The translations under genes and the position numbers were made by a program. A model generated the notes under the pieces. That model searched no databases. It was not told where the DNA came from and saw nothing but the letters and a program-made list of their open reading frames with translations. Of a stretch of 20,265 nucleotides of DNA, positions 14,964-20,265 are shown one piece after another (the first letter of the stretch is position 1; each line of letters opens with the position of its first letter). This DNA comes from a virus: the IMG/VR virus record IMGVR_UViG_3300013004_000240, positions 1 to 20,265 of that record. One strand, written 5' to 3'.

Positions 14964-15625
14964 GTGATTTATTATCTTGTTTAAATGAAATGTTACCGAT
15001 ATATGAGACAACTTTACCATTTTCTAAACAAAAAGTTTTTTTTAAGCCATTTAAAGTAAAAGATGCAAAAGCAATAGGAATAATTTTACAAGAAGATGAT
15101 AAAAAATTAGCTTTGAAAGCAATGGTTGAATTAATAAAAAACAATTCACCAGAGTGTGATGTTTTAAATCTATGTTTAGCTGATGCAGAATTTTTGTTTC
15201 TTCAAATAAGATCCAAAAGTGTAGACGAAGTATTGCATCTTGTAAAAAATAATGAAAAAATTCAAATAAATATTTCAGAAATAAAACATAGAAATTGTGT
15301 AAAAACAGAAAAAATTGACATTGGAAATAATATTTCAATATTTTTAAAGACTCCAATAATAAAGGATTTATTAAAATTAGATAAGTTGGACAAAGAAGAA
15401 TTGTTTAAAAGTGCAATAGAAAAAATAATAGTAAAAAACGAAATATACAATTTTAATAAATTTATTACTGATGAAATAAAAACTGCTTTAGATAATTTAC
15501 CACTTTCAGTTGTTCCAAAAATTGATAAATTTTTAAAAGAACAACCGGAATTATATGTAAATTTAAAATTTAATTCGTCTGAAACGGAGGTATCTGGACT
15601 TTTAAATTTTTTTATCTTTCGGTAA
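14960..15625 (+). CDS. 26: Baseplate hub assembly protein gp26-like (zero-frame product)
   Basis: A 221-aa protein resembling the T4 gp26 family of baseplate hub/assembly proteins (T4: 208 aa). Seen: LPFSKQKVFFKPFKVKDAKAI near residues 19-39, matching the family's (I/V)-x-F-(R/K)-P-F-x-V-K-(E/D) start, and LCLADAEFLFLQIRSKSVDEV near 71-91 (family: (D)-x-E-(Y/F)-L-F-L-x-(I/L)-R-(A/S)-K-S-V). The C-terminal part is Lys-rich and helical. The frame ends at TAA 15623-15625, which lies inside a strong hairpin just after a slippery T run; a -1 shift would bypass this stop and give a 286-aa fusion. The ATG overlaps the stop of the gp54-like gene. Confidence 0.75.
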   Translation: MSDLLSCLNEMLPIYETTLPFSKQKVFFKPFKVKDAKAIGIILQEDDKKLALKAMVELIKNNSPECDVLNLCLADAEFLFLQIRSKSVDEVLHLVKNNEKIQINISEIKHRNCVKTEKIDIGNNISIFLKTPIIKDLLKLDKLDKEELFKSAIEKIIVKNEIYNFNKFITDEIKTALDNLPLSVVPKIDKFLKEQPELYVNLKFNSSETEVSGLLNFFIFR

Positions 15626-15666
15626 AGTTTTTTGATTTAAAAGATTATTTTATATCAAACTTTACC
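15604..15666 (+). promoter_or_regulatory. Candidate programmed -1 ribosomal frameshift signal
   Basis: In the gp26-like reading frame the codons run TTA-AAT-TTT-TTT-ATC, giving two overlapping slippery heptamers, A-AAT-TTT (15604-15610) and T-TTT-TTT (15607-15613). Seven bases later a long hairpin begins: 15621-15627 (GGTAAAG) pairs with 15660-15666 (CTTTACC), a 3-base TTT bulge follows, 15631-15636 (TTTGAT) pairs with 15654-15659 (ATCAAA), then after one T-T mismatch 15638-15642 (TAAAA) pairs with 15648-15652 (TTTTA), closing a GATTA loop. The zero-frame stop is inside the first stem. Slippery site, spacer length and stimulatory stem all match the standard -1 model. Confidence 0.7.
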
Positions 15667-15819
15667 TTAATAAATAATTTTAATTGGAGTCTTGCAGATA
15701 TAGAAAATATGATTTGCTGGGAAAGAGAAATATATCTAAAATTGGTGATAGATTATCAAGAAAAGAAAAAACAAAAACAAATGCAATCTGTAAATGGAGT
15801 AGATTTTTATAACCTATGA
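15613..15819 (+). CDS. Frameshift extension of the gp26-like protein (gp51-like C-terminus)
   Basis: A 68-codon open frame in the -1 phase relative to the gp26-like ORF, reached by slipping on the T run. It is open from 15583 (after a TGA at 15580) to the TGA at 15817-15819. It contains no ATG before 15709 and no usable GTG or TTG near its beginning, so it cannot easily be a separate gene. Its translation looks real: FFDLKDYFISNFTLINN, then WSLADIENMICWEREIYLKL, a pattern (L-x-x-(L/I)-E-x-M-x-x-W-E-x-x-(L/I)-Y) like the C-terminal end of T4-type hub assembly chaperones (gp51/gp26 relatives), then a Lys/Gln-rich tail. Its stop overlaps the next gene's ATG by 3 bases. Confidence 0.7.
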   Translation, partial: YLSVKFFDLKDYFISNFTLINNFNWSLADIENMICWEREIYLKLVIDYQEKKKQKQMQSVNGVDFYNL

Positions 15820-16250
15820 ATGAAGAACAAAATAATTTTCAAATAGATGTTCAGGCAGAGCAGCAAGCAATGTCACAAGCTTTGGATGAAAATAACTTCA
15901 ACCCAAGCCAATTAATTCATGTTATGAAAGATATTCCGTTGCCTGAAACTGTTTTTTATACCGCAACAGACAGTTTTAAATCAAATTTAATAACATCTCA
16001 ATCTTCTACACAAGAAGTGGGTTTTCAAATAAAAGTTGATGCTGAAGAAGCTTATTTGAAAGCAGAAGATACAGAAAAAAAATTATTAATGATGGCAATG
16101 GGCATACAAGAACTGTCAGAGGGAATACAGCCCGGTTGGTTAGAAAACAGAAATAAAGATGATTTTGAAGAAAGAGTTGTCGTTGAACCTGTAAATTTAA
16201 TTTTTGAAAGTAGAAGAGATAGAATGAGTCTTTTCCCAAAATGGTCTTAA
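15816..16250 (+). CDS. Unknown 144-aa protein, last gene of plus-strand assembly block
   Basis: Function not recognised. The start ATG overlaps the stop of the -1 frame extension (ATGA), implying translational coupling to the frameshift product. Seen: acidic, soluble, Gln-rich N-terminus (MNEEQNNFQIDVQAEQQAMS), a central LPETVFYTATDSFKSNLI, a helix EEAYLKAEDTEKKLLMMAMGI, and a basic C-terminal end ESRRDRMSLFPKW. No membrane segment, no Cys, no catalytic motif. In T4 the genes after gp26/gp51 include hub genes and the tape measure; this protein is too short for a tape measure. It ends 4 bases before a bidirectional terminator, so it closes the operon. A role in tail assembly is inferred only from position. 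Confidence 0.75.
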   Translation: MNEEQNNFQIDVQAEQQAMSQALDENNFNPSQLIHVMKDIPLPETVFYTATDSFKSNLITSQSSTQEVGFQIKVDAEEAYLKAEDTEKKLLMMAMGIQELSEGIQPGWLENRNKDDFEERVVVEPVNLIFESRRDRMSLFPKWS

Positions 16251-16254
16251 AATA

Positions 16255-16280
16255 AAAAAGGCCCCTTTCGGGGCCTTTTT
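16255..16280. terminator. Bidirectional terminator between assembly operon and gp32
   Basis: An 11-bp perfect inverted repeat, AAAAAGGCCCC (16255-16265) and GGGGCCTTTTT (16270-16280), with a TTTC loop. The GC stem flanked by A and T runs makes it a Rho-independent terminator for both convergent transcripts: the rightward operon and the leftward gp32 gene. Confidence 0.92.
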
Positions 16281-17137
16281 CAATCCTTCTCCATTTCGGA
16301 GAAATACTGTAGAGGATCCTTTTCCTCCACATCTTCCACAACTGAAGTCTCTTCAACATCATCCTCAATGTTCTTGCTTTCAGCAAACTGAGCACGAATG
16401 TCGTCACCGACAGACTTCTTAAATCGGGCATTCAATTCATCAAAGCTCTTAAACTGGCTCTTGTCGATAAATGGCTTGAGGGGATATTGCTTCTTCCAAA
16501 TTTCCTCAAGCTTCTTGTCGTCACCACCAAATAGCGGTGCAGGAGATGCAAATTCACTTCGGTCATAGTTAACATAACCACCGACGTTGCGAATCTTGAT
16601 CTTAAAATCTGCACCAGTCCAGAAGTTGAACGGATCTACTGCAACTTCATCTTGGAATTCTGGATGAGCAAGGCTCTGGATCTTCTGGAAGATCTTGGTA
16701 CCATACTGATAAAGGAAAACCTTTCCCTTGTTCTCTGGATTGGCAGGATCTTCGATGACCAAGATGTTGGAAATGTATGTCAGCTTACGCTTACGTTGCC
16801 GTGCAATGTTCTTGTCATCCTCAATACCACTATTCCACAGTTCCGTGTTTGCTGCACATACCGGGCACTTTTCACCGATGGTCGTGGGGCAGTTCTCATA
16901 GAACCAACCGCCCTTGCCCTTAAAAGTGTGACTATAGACTGCAACGAAAGGTGCATCCTCGCCATCAACTTCAGGAAGGAATCGGACAACCGCGTATCCG
17001 TTGCCAGCCTTATCGATACCCGGCTTCCATAGCCGTTCATCCTTATAGCCCTCCTTGGAGGTCATCTTATCAAGACGCTCTGTTAGGGCTGCGACTGAGT
17101 TCTTACTCTTCTTCTTAAAATCTGAAAAATTCGCCAT
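16280..17137 (-). CDS. 32: Single-stranded DNA-binding protein gp32
   Basis: A 285-aa homologue of T4 gp32 (301 aa), which coats single-stranded DNA in replication, recombination and repair and interacts with other replication proteins. Seen: N-terminal basic KKKSKNSVAALTERL (8-22), equivalent to the cooperativity region; WKPG...GYAVVRFLPEVDGEDAPFV at 37-65; zinc ligands H70, C83, C91, C94 (T4: H64, C77, C87, C90, same H-x12-C and C-x2-C spacing); an aromatic-rich OB-fold core (FLYQYGTKIFQKI, NVGGYVNYDRSEF); and an acidic C-terminal tail rich in Glu/Asp from about residue 258. Base composition is clearly more GC-rich than the flanking late genes. It has its own promoter and leader hairpin. 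Confidence 0.97.
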   Translation of the reverse strand: MANFSDFKKKSKNSVAALTERLDKMTSKEGYKDERLWKPGIDKAGNGYAVVRFLPEVDGEDAPFVAVYSHTFKGKGGWFYENCPTTIGEKCPVCAANTELWNSGIEDDKNIARQRKRKLTYISNILVIEDPANPENKGKVFLYQYGTKIFQKIQSLAHPEFQDEVAVDPFNFWTGADFKIKIRNVGGYVNYDRSEFASPAPLFGGDDKKLEEIWKKQYPLKPFIDKSQFKSFDELNARFKKSVGDDIRAQFAESKNIEDDVEETSVVEDVEEKDPLQYFSEMEKD

Positions 17138-17150
17138 ATTCTTTCTTTCC

Positions 17151-17167
17151 CCAAGGATCTTCCTTGG
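17151..17167 (-). promoter_or_regulatory. Leader hairpin upstream of gp32 ribosome site
   Basis: A 7-bp perfect hairpin (CCAAGGA, AGA loop, TCCTTGG on the minus strand) ending directly before GGGAAAG-type purine sequence and 13 bases from the gp32 ATG. T4 gp32 represses its own translation by binding a leader with a folded element upstream of the ribosome site; this hairpin sits where such a nucleation structure would be. The link to autoregulation is inference. Confidence 0.5.
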
Positions 17168-17183
17168 CCTAAATGACTGATGT

Positions 17184-17211
17184 AAGATATCCCAAACTCC
17201 AGATCAGTCAA
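17184..17211 (-). promoter_or_regulatory. Sigma70-like promoter for gp32
   Basis: On the minus strand, TTGACT (17211-17206) and TATCTT (17189-17184) separated by 16 bases, placed about 47 bases before the gp32 ATG. The -35 overlaps the gp33 stop codon. It would give gp32 early or middle expression separate from gp33. Confidence 0.5.
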
Positions 17212-17437
17212 CTGGAAGTTTGTGGTTTTTTGATTTTTTTAGTAAATGTAAAGATTTTGCTTCTTTTTCAATTTTTTCAATTAACGGCTTTGTTAAAAGT
17301 TTTCCGGCAGCAGATGGTTCTAGATTCATTTCGTTGGAAAGTTCTAAAACACAATCCATAAAAGATAAATCTGTAATTTTTACCCTTTCTAAAACTTTAT
17401 TAGAAAACTTTTCTTTTGCTGCATCATCTATATACAT
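17204..17437 (-). CDS. 33: Late transcription coactivator gp33-like
   Basis: A 77-aa protein resembling T4-type gp33 (T4: 112 aa; shorter in aquatic phages), which bridges host RNA polymerase and the sliding clamp gp45 to activate late promoters. Seen: FSNKVLERVKITDLSFMDCVLELSNEMNLEPSAAGKLL (about 11-49), following the small helical pattern I associate with gp33 (x-(S/R)-(Y/F)-(M/I)-(D/E)-A/C-(V)-x-x-x-x-E-x-x-x-(I/L)-E-x-x-x-x-(G/K)-K-L-(I/L)), then LIEKIEKEAKSLHLL and a basic tail ending KLPVD. It lies next to gp32, as in T4-like genomes. A CTAAATA motif occurs 64 bases upstream. Short length limits certainty. Confidence 0.7.
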   Translation of the reverse strand: MYIDDAAKEKFSNKVLERVKITDLSFMDCVLELSNEMNLEPSAAGKLLTKPLIEKIEKEAKSLHLLKKSKNHKLPVD

Positions 17438-17484
17438 GTTGATACTATACTCATATATTCATTAAAATCAATAATTAAAAGGAT

Positions 17485-17508
17485 CTAAATATTCCTAGAT
17501 CTATTTAG
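17485..17508. promoter_or_regulatory. Overlapping divergent late promoters in a palindrome
   Basis: A rightward CTAAATA (17485-17491) and a leftward CTAAATA (17508-17502) sit 10 bases apart inside a near-palindrome centred on CCTAGATC. The rightward copy would drive the virion gene at 17528 (36 bases to its ATG, with TAAGGATAAA as ribosome site); the leftward copy points to gp33, 64 bases away. Because each motif fires across the other, the two transcripts would overlap at their 5' ends. Confidence 0.55.
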
Positions 17509-17527
17509 ATTCGTATAAGGATAAAAT

Positions 17528-18511
17528 ATGCCAGTACCAACACCAGGACCCGGAGACGGAGAAGACGGAAACGTATTTATCGAAACTGGAGGCAATAGTT
17601 TTTATGTTGCAACAGATGCAGTTCTTTTTGAAGGACTTACTGCACAGTTTCAATTAATGAAATTGGCTTACGGGCCCACCGGTTCTGCTACAATAGTATC
17701 ACAAGTAGATCCACTTCCAGTAAATATTTTTGGTGGTGGTATAACAGCAAATATCATTGGTTTCTGTGGTGCGATTGAAGGTATAGCTGGCGGAACTCCA
17801 GTAACAGTTGACGGGACAGTATATGCAACAGGAATATCTTCAGCACCAGTATTTGTTAGAACATATACTGGATATCAGGTTGAAGTAACCGGAGGCGTTC
17901 CAGCAAATCGATTAAAAGATTCTATTTCTGTATTTGGTCCTTCTGGTAGTACATGGATTTTTGCTAATTTAGTTAATCAATCTGGAGCGCAAATTGGAAA
18001 TTCTGCAAATCCAATGTTTGTTCAAATAAGTGGTGCAACAATCAATGCATTTATAAGTCCAAGCATTGGTGTTACTAATAATGCTTTGACACCGCTTTTC
18101 ATTACTGGTGTCACTGGTGCCACACCAGTTACAGTAAATGTCGGCAATACTGTAGGAATAAATGATACCGCGATCTTAACGGGAATGACCGCTCTTTATG
18201 GTCAGCTTCTTTCTTTGAATCTGGGATTAGCTACTGCCATGCCTTCGGGATTCAAAACAGGAAGAACTTCTTCCACATTTCCATCAGTACAACAACTTGA
18301 TTCCGGCTACACCTGCGGTAAGGGAGTATCGGTTAAAGCTCTTTCAACAAATACAGATTTTATTTATATAGGAAATTCTGGTTCATTCTCTGGCAGTGTT
18401 GGTCATGCGCTTGATCCCGGCGATAGCGTATTCATAACCATCAACAATTTAAATAAAATTTATATTTTGTCTGCAAGCTCAACACAAACTGTGACATATC
18501 TAGCTTCGTAA
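17528..18511 (+). CDS. Probable virion structural protein with internal β repeats
   Basis: A 327-aa protein, function not recognised. Seen: Pro/Gly-rich start (MPVPTPGPGDGEDG); a Gly/Thr/Val-rich, β-strand-like body; four loose copies of a P-x-(F/P)-V-x-x-x-x-G-x-(T) unit at about 62-74 (PLPVNIFGGGIT), 107-118 (PVFVRTYTGYQV), 161-172 (PMFVQISGATIN) and 189-200 (PLFITGVTGATP); and a C-terminal domain with FIYIGNSG...LDPGDSVFITINNLNKIYILS (278-315), the pattern of small β-sandwich decoration or fibre domains. Such composition and a late promoter point to a virion surface or fibre-type protein (inference). It is followed after one base by another probable structural gene. Confidence 0.65.
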   Translation: MPVPTPGPGDGEDGNVFIETGGNSFYVATDAVLFEGLTAQFQLMKLAYGPTGSATIVSQVDPLPVNIFGGGITANIIGFCGAIEGIAGGTPVTVDGTVYATGISSAPVFVRTYTGYQVEVTGGVPANRLKDSISVFGPSGSTWIFANLVNQSGAQIGNSANPMFVQISGATINAFISPSIGVTNNALTPLFITGVTGATPVTVNVGNTVGINDTAILTGMTALYGQLLSLNLGLATAMPSGFKTGRTSSTFPSVQQLDSGYTCGKGVSVKALSTNTDFIYIGNSGSFSGSVGHALDPGDSVFITINNLNKIYILSASSTQTVTYLAS

Positions 18512-18512
18512 T

Positions 18513-19811
18513 ATGCCTTTTAATCCTACATTAAACAATGTAAGAGTATATAAAAATTATGGTATTTCTGTATATGGGAATACCTATGATCCAATTTTTA
18601 CAAAAGGTTGGATAAATTCCACTCCAAATATTTCAATATCTGGAACAACATGTTATTTGGATTATTCAAACACATTTGACACATCGGATAGAACCTTTTT
18701 AAAAAAGACTTTTGGTGTAGTCCCAGCAGGAACAACATTTTATGTTTCACCTGTAGAATATTATGATCCAAATACAGATTATAGAACATATATTGGTGGA
18801 ACATGTTTATTCCAATCCACATTCAATGGTGGAAAAATAATTATCGGTAAAGTTATTGGTGGATTTACATATACACAAAATTATAACTTTTTTAATCAAG
18901 AAAATTTTATAACCACACCACAGTATAATTTTACTTACACCGGAACTACGGGCTTCAATTATATTTTAAATTCCTTCCCAACAATAAATCAAACAAATTT
19001 AAAAAGAATGGGATTTTTGGGAAATCGTTTAAATTTTGAAGAATATATTGAATTCTCTGGTGCAACTGGTTTGAATTATGGAAAGTTGAAAATTGATTCT
19101 GTAGTCTCTTTGAAAGACTCTCAGGAAGCCTTATATCTCACGGGCACAGCTCAAAATCAAGATCTGACTCAATCACCGACTGAATTAAAAATGTATATCC
19201 GTGGAAGTTCAGATGTAGATGAGATTCAAAAACCACAGAATGTCTTGGGAATATATAGAATTCATAATGCAGAAAATCAACTTGTTGATTGTTATGAAAA
19301 TCAAAATGAATATCAGGCCCATTTAAGAAAACAAACTTTAGGATCCACATATAGTGGCTATTGGGTTCAATGCGAAACCTGCCCAACTACAATTTATGGA
19401 GAAGATTTAGCAGTTGAAGATTTTGTTTCAAACATGTTGTTTGATAACTTGCTGTTCGTGTATGTCAATACAACTGTTACTACATCTTTCCCAGATTTTA
19501 CTCCAGTGTATAACAGATCACTCCTAACACAGAGAAATCTTACAGGAAACCCTCAAAACGCATCATCATTGACTTTCTCTATAAAAACTGGATTAAAAAT
19601 TGATTTAAGTCACTCTTCGTTACAAAACTGGACATTTGACATTTATATAGATCCAGCATATACGGTTCCATTAACTACAAATTTTATAAAAACTGGAACT
19701 CCCGGATTCAACAATGCTTTCGTATTGGTGCAAAAAAACGAAAGCACACCCAATCAACTTTATTGTAAGTTAATTGGTCCATCCGTTCTTCCATTAACTC
19801 TCAGTATATAA
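18513..19811 (+). CDS. Probable virion structural protein, unrecognised
   Basis: A 432-aa protein of unknown function, beginning one base after the preceding stop with no clear ribosome site, so probably translated by re-initiation. Seen: rich in Tyr, Phe, Asn and Thr (GISVYGNTYDPIF, FTYTQNYNFFNQENF), almost no charge clusters, only five or so Cys including C-E-T-C (about 288-291), and repeated short β-strand patterns; the C-terminal 120 residues (NLTGNPQNASSLTFSIKTGL onward) look like a β-sandwich. No signal peptide or membrane segment. The shared operon and terminator with the 327-aa protein suggest a partner pair in the virion, perhaps fibres or baseplate decoration. Confidence 0.65.
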   Translation: MPFNPTLNNVRVYKNYGISVYGNTYDPIFTKGWINSTPNISISGTTCYLDYSNTFDTSDRTFLKKTFGVVPAGTTFYVSPVEYYDPNTDYRTYIGGTCLFQSTFNGGKIIIGKVIGGFTYTQNYNFFNQENFITTPQYNFTYTGTTGFNYILNSFPTINQTNLKRMGFLGNRLNFEEYIEFSGATGLNYGKLKIDSVVSLKDSQEALYLTGTAQNQDLTQSPTELKMYIRGSSDVDEIQKPQNVLGIYRIHNAENQLVDCYENQNEYQAHLRKQTLGSTYSGYWVQCETCPTTIYGEDLAVEDFVSNMLFDNLLFVYVNTTVTTSFPDFTPVYNRSLLTQRNLTGNPQNASSLTFSIKTGLKIDLSHSSLQNWTFDIYIDPAYTVPLTTNFIKTGTPGFNNAFVLVQKNESTPNQLYCKLIGPSVLPLTLSI

Positions 19812-19840
19812 AAAAACCTCCGATTACTCGGAGGTTTTTT
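19811..19840. terminator. Bidirectional terminator after the virion gene pair
   Basis: A 13-bp perfect inverted repeat, AAAAAACCTCCGA (19811-19823) and TCGGAGGTTTTTT (19828-19840), loop TTAC. It overlaps the last stop codon of the rightward operon and ends 20 bases before the leftward gene, so it can stop both convergent transcripts. Confidence 0.92.
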
Positions 19841-19860
19841 CTAATGTGTTTGATACACAA

Positions 19861-20097
19861 TCAACGAGAACGATTTCTCATTACACGATAATAAGAACGT
19901 CCGTTGCGCGTTTCCCGAATTACAGTGTAATTCATGTCAAAACGATCAAAAGCCTCACGGAGATCGTGCATTGTAGCACGCATATTTTGCACACTGAAAC
20001 GCTTTCTTGCAACACCCGCTGTTAGTGGCGAACCGTTGCGCATAAAATCAAACACCCTCTGAAGTTTTGTAGGACGATCAACTGTAGTAATTTCCAT
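19861..20097 (-). CDS. Small winged helix-turn-helix DNA-binding protein
   Basis: A 78-aa basic protein. Seen: KLQRVFDFMRNGSPLTAGVARKRFSVQNMRATMHDLREAF (about 11-50), which fits helix, then an L-T-x-x-x-A-x-x-x-F-x-V-x-N turn and a recognition helix with M-x-x-L-R, followed by a wing-like pair of strands YTVIRETRNGRSYYRV (57-72). This is the layout of small phage winged-helix proteins that read DNA; the regulon is unknown. It is GC-rich compared with the late genes and is preceded by a sigma70-like promoter and AAAGGAAA ribosome site, so it is probably expressed early. Confidence 0.65.
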   Translation of the reverse strand: MEITTVDRPTKLQRVFDFMRNGSPLTAGVARKRFSVQNMRATMHDLREAFDRFDMNYTVIRETRNGRSYYRVMRNRSR

Positions 20098-20126
20098 AAA
20101 TTTCCTTTTTTATAAGAAGTTGTACT

Positions 20127-20154
20127 AATATAACCTGTATATATTGACTGTCAA
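20127..20154 (-). promoter_or_regulatory. Sigma70-like early promoter for winged-helix gene
   Basis: On the minus strand, a perfect TTGACA (20154-20149) and TATATT (20132-20127) with a 16-base spacer. It lies about 30 bases before the gene's ATG. Confidence 0.6.
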
Positions 20155-20173
20155 GTATTATGCTAAATAATAT
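20144..20173 (+). promoter_or_regulatory. Sigma70-like promoter for the right-edge gene
   Basis: TTGACT (20144-20149) and TAATAT (20168-20173) with an 18-base spacer. The -35 shares the palindrome TTGACTGTCAA with the leftward promoter. A CTAAATA motif (20163-20169) overlaps the -10, so the gene could also be read late. Confidence 0.5.
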
Positions 20174-20192
20174 GGACTGAGGAGACTCCCCT

Positions 20193-20265
20193 ATGAGCAA
20201 GCGGAATCGTCAGTTTGTCAGACATGTGAAAAATCATCTGGCAGAATACGGCATGAGCCTTATCA
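20193..20265 (+). CDS. Start of an unidentified gene (cut by window edge)
   Basis: The first 24 codons of a gene running off the right edge. The ATG is preceded by a strong GAGGAG ribosome site (GGAG at 20181-20184) and a promoter. The visible part is basic (MSKRNRQFVRHVKNHLAEYG) and helical. It faintly recalls the first helix of phage SprT-like putative metalloproteases, but 24 residues cannot support a name. Confidence 0.6.
   Translation, partial: MSKRNRQFVRHVKNHLAEYGMSLI

Noticed and set aside
15051-15356. 101-aa minus-strand open frame opposite the gp26-like gene
   Set aside because: It is almost all Leu and Phe from antisense of A-rich codons, with no ribosome site.
15669-15676. AATAAATA on the plus strand as a late promoter for the 144-aa gene
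   Set aside because: It is inside the frameshift extension, 140 bases from the ATG, and overlaps no intergenic gap; the ATGA coupling makes a separate promoter unnecessary.
15709-15819. Independent small gene starting at the ATG at 15709 in the -1 frame
   Set aside because: It would encode only 36 residues, has no ribosome site, and the open frame upstream of it is equally gene-like; the frameshift model explains the whole region better.
16006-16431. 141-aa open frame on the minus strand across the terminator
   Set aside because: It runs through the terminator hairpin and through parts of both gp32 and the 144-aa gene in other frames; its translation is low-complexity Leu/Phe-rich.
16652-17032. 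126-aa open frame on the plus strand opposite gp32
   Set aside because: It is the antisense of gp32, whose zinc ligands and whole-length match are clear; the long open frame follows from gp32's higher GC.
1-20265. tRNA genes, CRISPR arrays, insertion sequences, integrase or attachment sites
   Set aside because: I looked for cloverleaf-like GC stems, regular repeats, transposase motifs and terminal inverted repeats and found none.

Overview
The window is about 20 kb of a T4-like (Straboviridae/cyanophage/pelagiphage-type) contractile-tailed phage genome. It holds most of the neck, tail, baseplate and DNA-packaging block, plus a small replication/transcription block. The evidence is a syntenic run of recognisable T4 homologues: gp20, gp19 (twice), gp18, gp17, gp16, gp15, gp14, gp13, gp6, gp25, a gp27-like hub, gp53, gp48, gp4, a gp54-like protein, a gp26-like protein, gp32 and gp33. 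T4-type late-promoter motifs (CTAAATA/ATAAATA) support this. The structural genes are very AT-rich. There are no photosynthesis or other host-marker genes, so the host cannot be named; short proteins and a simplified baseplate fit an aquatic T4-like phage.

Layout. (1) 1-13938, minus strand, one long late cluster read right to left: gp48 tube cap, gp53-like wedge, two hub proteins (637 and 266 aa), gp25, gp6, a small wedge protein, a Cys-rich unknown, gp13/gp14/gp15 neck and tail completion, gp16/gp17 terminase, gp18 sheath, two tandem gp19 tubes, and the start of the gp20 portal (cut by the window edge). Many genes touch or overlap (TAATG, ATGA). (2) 13976-16250, plus strand: gp4 head-completion nuclease, gp54-like tube initiator, gp26-like baseplate assembly protein with a probable -1 frameshift extension, and a 144-aa unknown, ending at a strong bidirectional terminator. 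(3) 16280-17437, minus strand: gp33 late-transcription coactivator, then gp32 single-strand DNA-binding protein with its own promoter and leader hairpin. (4) 17528-19811, plus strand: two unrecognised probable virion proteins under a late promoter, ending at another bidirectional terminator. (5) 19861-20265: a winged-helix-like gene (minus) and the start of a plus-strand gene, divergently transcribed from early-type promoters that share a palindromic -35.

How it fits together: gp32 serves replication. gp33 should link the polymerase and clamp for late transcription from the CTAAATA-type promoters seen throughout the window. The late products build head completion, packaging, neck, tail and baseplate.

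The most notable observations are a textbook-looking -1 frameshift site (slippery T run, 7-nt spacer, 18-bp interrupted hairpin) joining a gp26-like ORF to a gp51-like tail; several late promoters placed exactly 8 nt before the start codon with no Shine-Dalgarno, suggesting almost leaderless late mRNAs; and a sharply bounded GC-rich block inside the terminase ATPase domain.
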